Origin: Mycolicibacterium sp. MU0050
Lineage (GTDB): Bacteria; Actinomycetota; Actinomycetes; Mycobacteriales; Mycobacteriaceae
DNA: 64,000 nt
Direction: 5' to 3'
Assembly (NCBI RefSeq): GCF_963378085.1
Contig: NZ_OY726395.1
Location: 2,294,001 to 2,358,000 of the forward strand
The position numbers and the translations under genes were made by a program. This document shows positions 57,062 to 64,000 of this stretch, one piece after another. Under the pieces are notes generated by a model. It did no database searches. It was not told where the DNA came from and worked only from the letters and a program-made list of their open reading frames with translations. Position 1 is the first letter of the stretch, and every line of letters begins with the position of its first letter.

Positions 57062-58592
57062 GTGGGCACCGAGTCGAGGAACCGACCGCCGGCGGCGCTC
57101 CTGCTGGCCGCCACCCTGGTGGTGGCGGGCACGTTCATCCCGCTGTTCTACCTGGGGGAGCGCGCGCTGGATCGCGGGTGGGCCTTCGTCGTCGACGAAC
57201 TGGTCCAACAGCGCACCGCCGATCTGGTCGCCCGCTCGCTGCTGTTGGTGGTGGTGGTCACCGCGGCCTGCGTGGTGCTCGGCGTCGGTCTGGCGGTGCT
57301 GGTGACGCGCACCGACGTGCGCGGCCGCCGGGTCTTGGGGGTGGCGCTCACGCTGCCGCTGGCGATGCCGAGTTATCTGCTGGCGTTCCTGTGGGTCTCG
57401 CTGTTCCCGGGCATCGGCGGGCTGTGGGGATCGGCGCTGGTGTTGACCTTGGTCAGCTATCCGCTGGTGTTCCTGACCACGCTGGCGGCCCTGGCGGGGG
57501 TGGATCCCGCCCAGGAGGAGGTGGCCCGCTCGCTGGGCCACAACGGCGTCTCGGTGCTGTTCCGGGTGACGTTGCGCCAAGCCCGCGCGGCCATCTCCGC
57601 GGGCGCCCTGCTGGTGGCGCTGTATGTCCTCAGCGACTTCGGGGCCGTCGCGGCGATGCGCTACGAGGCCTTCACGTGGGTGATCTACGGGGCCTACCGG
57701 TCCGGGTTCAACCCCGCGCGCGCCGCGGTGCTCTCGCTGCTGCTGCTGGTGTTCGCGCTGGTCCTGGTGATAGCCGAGCGCTGGACCCGCGGCCACGCCG
57801 CCGCGCGCGTCGGTTCGGGCACCCCGCGGCCGGCGCCGGTGATCCGGTTGGGCCGCTGGCAGACCCTGGCGATGACCCCGGCGCTGGCGGTGCTGATCGC
57901 GGCGCTGGCGGTCCCGCTGTACGCGCTCTCGCAGTGGCTGACCGCCGGCGGGCTGCGCTGGGACGGCCCGGTGTGGCTGGATGCCCTGGGCGCGACGGTC
58001 TGGCTGTCCCTGGCGGCGGCGGTGGTCACCACGGCGGCGGCGCTGCCGCTCGGGGTCCTGGCCGCCCGCTACCGCACGCCCGCCGCCCGCGCGCTGGAGA
58101 GCGCGAGCTACCTCGCGCACGGCCTGCCCGGCATCGTCATCGCCATCGCGATGGTGTCGGTCGGGGTGCTGCTGCTGCGCCCGATCTATCAGCAGGCGCC
58201 GCTGCTGATCCTGGCCTATGCGGTGCTGTTCATCCCGCTGGCGGTGGGCTCGGTGCGCTCGGCCGTAGAGTCGACACCGCTGCGCTCCGAAGAGGTGGCC
58301 CGCTCGTTGGGCCGGTCGCCGCTGCGCGCGTTCGCCACCGTGACCGCCCACGGCGCGGCGCCCGGCATCGCCGCCGGAGCCGCGCTGGTCTTGTTGACGT
58401 GTATGAAAGAGCTGCCCGTGACGTTGTTACTGCACCCGACGGGGACCCAGACCCTGGCCACCCGGCTGTGGGCGCACAGCTTTGTCAGCGACTACTCCGG
58501 GGCCGCCCCGTACGCGGTGGCGCTGGTGATCTTCGCCGCGATCCCGACGGCCCTGCTCGGTCTGTGGACCACTCGCCCCGCGCAGGTCGGCA

Positions 58593-58600
<8 letters not shown>
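57062..58600 (+). CDS. Iron(III) ABC transporter permease (fused two-domain)
   Basis: 512 aa, about twelve membrane helices in two tandem permease units, as in FbpB/AfuB. Both EAA loops that contact the ATPase are visible: EEVARSLGHNGVSVLFRVTL and EEVARSLGRSPLRAF. Start GTG 57062 is 20 nt after the binding-protein stop. The 3' end overlaps the ATPase gene by 8 nt, so the three genes form one operon. Confidence 0.93.
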
Positions 58601-61094
<2,494 letters not shown>

Positions 61095-62558
61095 TCAGGC
61101 CTCGACTTCGCTGTGGTCGCCGCTCCAGAGGGTGTGGAACCGCTTGTCGCGGTCGGCGTCGATGCGGCCGTAGGTGTGCGCGCCGAACAGGTCGCGCAGG
61201 CCCTGGGTCAACGCGGCCGGCAGTCGCTCGGTGCGCAGTCCGTCGTAGTAGGACAGTGCGGAGCTGAAGCCGGGGATCGGGATACCCAGCGTGGTGGCGG
61301 TGCCCACGACGCGCCGCCAGCTGTCCACCGACTCCTCGATGGCGCTGCGGAAGTACGGCGCGGCGATCAGCGTCGGCAGGTTCGGCTCGGCGTCGAAGGC
61401 GTCCTTGATGCGGTTGAGGAACTTCGCCCGGATGATGCAGCCGCCGCGCCAGATGGTGGCCAGATCGCCGGGGGTGATGTTCCAGCCGTACTCGGCGCTG
61501 CCGGCCTGGATTTGATTGAAGCCCTGCGCGTAGGCGATGATCTTGGAGGCATAGAGTGCGCGGCGGACATCCTCGGTGAATTGCTGTGCGTCATTGGGCT
61601 TTTCGCCGAGGTCGCCGGCGGCCAGGCCGGTGGTGGCCTGACGCTGGGCCACCGAGCCGGACAGGGCGCGGGCGAATACCGCCTCGGCGATCCCGGTGAC
61701 CGGCACCCCGAGGTCGAGCGCGGACTTCACCGTCCAGCGTCCGGTGCCCTTCTGCTCGGCCTCGTCGAGGATCACGTCGACCAGTGGTTGCCCGGTCTTG
61801 GCGTCGATCTGCTTGAGCACCTCGGCGGTGATCTCGACCAGGAAGCTGTCGAGGTCCCCGGAGTTCCACTCGGTGAACACGTCGGCGATCTGCGGGGCGC
61901 TCATGCCCAGGCCGTCGCGCAGCAGCTGATAGGCCTCGCCGATGAGCTGCATGTCGGAGTATTCGATGCCGTTGTGCACCATTTTGACGAAGTGCCCGGC
62001 GCCGTCGGGGCCGATGTGCGTGCAGCACGGCACCCCGTCGACATGCGCGGAGATCTCCTCGAGCAGTGGGCCCAGCGACTTGTAGGACTCGGCCGGGCCG
62101 CCGGGCATGATCGAGGGCCCGTTGAGTGCGCCCTCCTCGCCGCCGGAGATGCCGGCGCCCACGAAGTGCAGGCCGCGCTCGGCCATCGCCTTCTCGCGCC
62201 GGATGGTGTCGGTGTAGAGCGCGTTGCCGCCGTCGATGATGATGTCGCCTTCCTCCATCGCATCGGCGAGCTCGTTGATCACGGCGTCGGTGGCGTCGCC
62301 GGCCTTGACCATGATCAGCACCCGCCGCGGCCGCTCGAGGGCGGCGAGGAACTCGGGGATGGTCTCGCTGCGGACGAACTTGCCCTCCGAGCCGTGCTCG
62401 GCCAACAGCGCGTCGGTCTTGGCGACCGACCGGTTGTGCAGCGCCACCGTGTAGCCGTGCCGGGCGAAGTTGCGCGCGATGTTCGAACCCATGACCGCGA
62501 GGCCGGTGACCCCGATCTGCGCGGTGCCGGTGGTGGACTTCGGGTCGGGGGCGGTCAT
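61095..62558 (-). CDS. gnd1: 6-phosphogluconate dehydrogenase
   Basis: 487 aa, homologue of Rv1844c, long decameric/dimeric type. It oxidatively decarboxylates 6-phosphogluconate to ribulose 5-phosphate in the pentose phosphate pathway. The cofactor motif is GVTGLAVMGSNIARNFARHG with Asn-Arg-Ser (HNRSVAKTD), indicating NADP. The signature GPDGAGHFVKMVHNGIEYSD and the catalytic Lys are intact, as is IWRGGCIIRAKFL. Start ATG 62558 with AAAGGTG 5 nt upstream. Confidence 0.96.
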   Translation of the reverse strand: MTAPDPKSTTGTAQIGVTGLAVMGSNIARNFARHGYTVALHNRSVAKTDALLAEHGSEGKFVRSETIPEFLAALERPRRVLIMVKAGDATDAVINELADAMEEGDIIIDGGNALYTDTIRREKAMAERGLHFVGAGISGGEEGALNGPSIMPGGPAESYKSLGPLLEEISAHVDGVPCCTHIGPDGAGHFVKMVHNGIEYSDMQLIGEAYQLLRDGLGMSAPQIADVFTEWNSGDLDSFLVEITAEVLKQIDAKTGQPLVDVILDEAEQKGTGRWTVKSALDLGVPVTGIAEAVFARALSGSVAQRQATTGLAAGDLGEKPNDAQQFTEDVRRALYASKIIAYAQGFNQIQAGSAEYGWNITPGDLATIWRGGCIIRAKFLNRIKDAFDAEPNLPTLIAAPYFRSAIEESVDSWRRVVGTATTLGIPIPGFSSALSYYDGLRTERLPAALTQGLRDLFGAHTYGRIDADRDKRFHTLWSGDHSEVEA

Positions 62559-62613
62559 GGAGCACCTTTCAATTGTGTTGTCACGCAAGCGGTGTTGATA
62601 ACAGATGTGAGCG

Positions 62614-63564
62614 CTAGCCGGTGAGCAGTCGCCGCAACTCCGTCAACCAGGGCACGGCGACGGCGATGGTGGGCACCACCAGCAGGGCCGCCGCGGTCAC
62701 GTAGGCGGCGACGGCCAGGGCGACGCTGTTGGGTTGGCCGGCAAGTCGACGCACCCGGAGCAGGGTAGTAGGTCCGCTGGCGGACATGGCGCCCGCGGGC
62801 GTGTGACCGCCCGCGCAGGCCACCAGGGCGCGGCCCAGGGGAGCGGGCCCGGCGGCCCGGACGGCGGCGTCGTCGGCGAGCAGTTCGATCAGCAGGCGCA
62901 CGGCATCCAGCGCGCTACCGCTGCGGACGAAGCGGGGGAAGGCGGCATGCACCGCGGTGAACGCCTCGAGGACCAGGTCGTGGCGCGCCCGCAGGTGCGC
63001 CTGCTCGTGGGCGAGGATCGCGGTGACTTCCGGATCGTCGAGTTGATTGAGCGTGCCCTCGGACACCACCACCCGACTGCGCACGCCCGGCAGGCAGTAG
63101 GCCAGGGGCTGATCGACGTCGAGGACGCGCAACTCGCCGGAACGGGTGCGCGCCTGGGCGGCGCGCGATTCATGGTTCACGCCAAGCAGATCCACCAGCA
63201 TCCGATGGTGTGCGCGACGGCGCCGGGTGGCGATGGCCACGCCGATGATCGAGACCATCAAACGCGCGCCCACCAGCAGGGTCACGGCGAACGCGGCGAC
63301 GTAGAGCAGCCACAGCGGCCAGCCGAGGCGGTCGATTTCCGCGGTGATCGAACGCACGGGGCGGCCGTCGGGGCCCACCTCGAGTAGTCGGCTGGCGATC
63401 GCGATGCCGGCGCTGAAGGTGGACAGCACCGCGGCGATGGCGATCGCCTGCCACAGCACCACCGCGGCCCGCGGTGCCCGCAACGGCCACTGCGCCCGTG
63501 CCAGCACGGCCGGCACTGGACCGACCAGCAGCACAGCAAGGAGGGCGAAGGCCAGCGCGGACAC
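62614..63564 (-). CDS. blaR: M56-family membrane metalloprotease (BlaR/MecR1-like, Rv1845c homologue)
   Basis: 316 aa, the same length as the M. tuberculosis homologue. It has three membrane helices near the N-terminus and one or two at the C-terminus. The zinc-protease motif HEQAHLRARHD and a downstream Glu (IELLADDAAV) form the M56 site. No penicillin-binding sensor domain is present, unlike staphylococcal BlaR1. It is expected to cleave or relieve the BlaI repressor encoded 14 nt upstream. Start GTG 63564. Confidence 0.88.
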   Translation of the reverse strand: MSALAFALLAVLLVGPVPAVLARAQWPLRAPRAAVVLWQAIAIAAVLSTFSAGIAIASRLLEVGPDGRPVRSITAEIDRLGWPLWLLYVAAFAVTLLVGARLMVSIIGVAIATRRRRAHHRMLVDLLGVNHESRAAQARTRSGELRVLDVDQPLAYCLPGVRSRVVVSEGTLNQLDDPEVTAILAHEQAHLRARHDLVLEAFTAVHAAFPRFVRSGSALDAVRLLIELLADDAAVRAAGPAPLGRALVACAGGHTPAGAMSASGPTTLLRVRRLAGQPNSVALAVAAYVTAAALLVVPTIAVAVPWLTELRRLLTG

Positions 63565-63578
63565 GCTGACAGTGTCTC

Positions 63579-63995
63579 TCAGTTCGCGGCGGTTTCGCCA
63601 GCGGGCCCTGTCAGGCCGTGTTTCGCCTCCAACTCGGCCAGCGCGCGTCGCAACGCGTCGGCTTCTTCGGAACCGACCCGCTCCACGAAGTGCACCAGCG
63701 CCGCGCGGCGGCTGCCGCTGTCGGAGGCCTGATCCAGCGCGTCGACCATGAGCCCGGCCACCAGTTCGTCGCGCCCGTGGGCGGGGGCGTAGCGATGGGC
63801 GCGGTCGTCGCGGTGTTGGACCACCAGATGCTTCTTGGCCAACCGCTGCAGCACCGTCATCACGGTGGTGTAGGCCAGATCCCGATTCTCGCGCAGCGCC
63901 TCGTGCACCTGGCGCACCGTCTGGGGCTCGGGCGCGGACCACAGTCGGTCCATGACCGCCTGCTCCAGTTCCCCTAGCCGCGCAGTCTTTCCCAT
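63579..63995 (-). CDS. blaI: BlaI/MecI-family transcriptional repressor
   Basis: 138 aa, homologue of Rv1846c. The winged helix-turn-helix includes LGELEQAVMDRLWSAPEP, TVRQVHEALRENRDLAYTTV and TVLQRLAKKHLVVQHRD. A C-terminal helical dimerisation part carries the expected protease cleavage region. In M. tuberculosis it represses its own operon, blaC and ATP synthase genes. The ATG is at 63995, 5 nt from the window edge, so its promoter is outside. Confidence 0.93.
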   Translation of the reverse strand: MGKTARLGELEQAVMDRLWSAPEPQTVRQVHEALRENRDLAYTTVMTVLQRLAKKHLVVQHRDDRAHRYAPAHGRDELVAGLMVDALDQASDSGSRRAALVHFVERVGSEEADALRRALAELEAKHGLTGPAGETAAN

Positions 63996-64000
63996 GATCC

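Overview
This window comes from a high-GC actinobacterium, most likely a fast-growing Mycobacterium (Mycolicibacterium) species. The evidence is very high GC, frequent GTG/TTG starts, 1-8 nt gene overlaps, and a long block (about 30-64 kb) that follows the M. tuberculosis gene order Rv1815, Rv1817, Rv1819c to Rv1830, Rv1832, Rv1836c, Rv1837c, Rv1841c to Rv1846c. PE/PPE genes are absent. Synteny statements come from memory of the H37Rv map, not from a search.

Region 1 (1-10.8 kb) is a signalling island. It starts with the 5' part of isocitrate lyase 2. Next comes a five-gene minus-strand operon in transcription order: DUF7373 lipoprotein, Ser/Thr kinase B, second DUF7373 lipoprotein (frameshifted), DUF4333 protein, Ser/Thr kinase A. 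Kinase A has a PknH-type extracellular sensor. Kinase B instead carries what reads as a complete FecB/FepB-type siderophore- or vitamin B12-binding domain outside the membrane. A haemophore-like haem-binding protein lies just upstream. An FHA protein with two helix-turn-helix-like segments and an APH-type phosphotransferase follow. I regard the kinase/solute-binding-domain fusion in its lipoprotein operon as the best candidate for an undescribed system.

Region 2 (10.8-19.3 kb) is a catabolic cluster: a three-subunit molybdenum hydroxylase (CoxM/S/L-like) with a CoxG-like accessory protein, a SnoaL-like protein, an aldehyde dehydrogenase, an aldo-keto reductase and a short-chain dehydrogenase. 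The large subunit has neither standard CO dehydrogenase active-site loop, so its substrate is unknown. A nearly identical 17-nt palindromic site sits about 40-55 nt upstream of both coxM and coxL, which suggests co-regulation.

Region 3 (19.3-32.3 kb) is mixed: a PASTA-like secreted protein, a third kinase missing about 50 residues of its C-lobe, 4-alpha-glucanotransferase, an MFS transporter, a pair of SMR transporters, a type-B carboxylesterase, a sterol desaturase-like protein, a DAO-type oxidoreductase, a mannose-lectin/LysM protein, a secreted trypsin-like protease and a fumarate reductase/ketosteroid dehydrogenase-like flavoprotein.

Region 4 (32.3-55.6 kb) is core mycobacterial: BacA transporter, IlvG, SecA2, PgsA2 with the DUF881/small-basic-protein trio, GcvH, GarA, two MerR regulators, a bifunctional nuclease, a tandem glycine riboswitch with GcvB, a VWA protein, malate synthase G and CNNM/CBS membrane proteins. 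With ICL2 at the left edge, both glyoxylate-shunt steps are represented.

Region 5 (55.6-64 kb) holds an iron(III) ABC transporter operon behind a candidate IdeR/DtxR box, placed between the Rv1842c and guaB1 homologues. It is followed by GuaB1, 6-phosphogluconate dehydrogenase, and a BlaI/BlaR-like repressor-protease pair. No tRNA, rRNA, CRISPR array, insertion sequence or prophage was seen.
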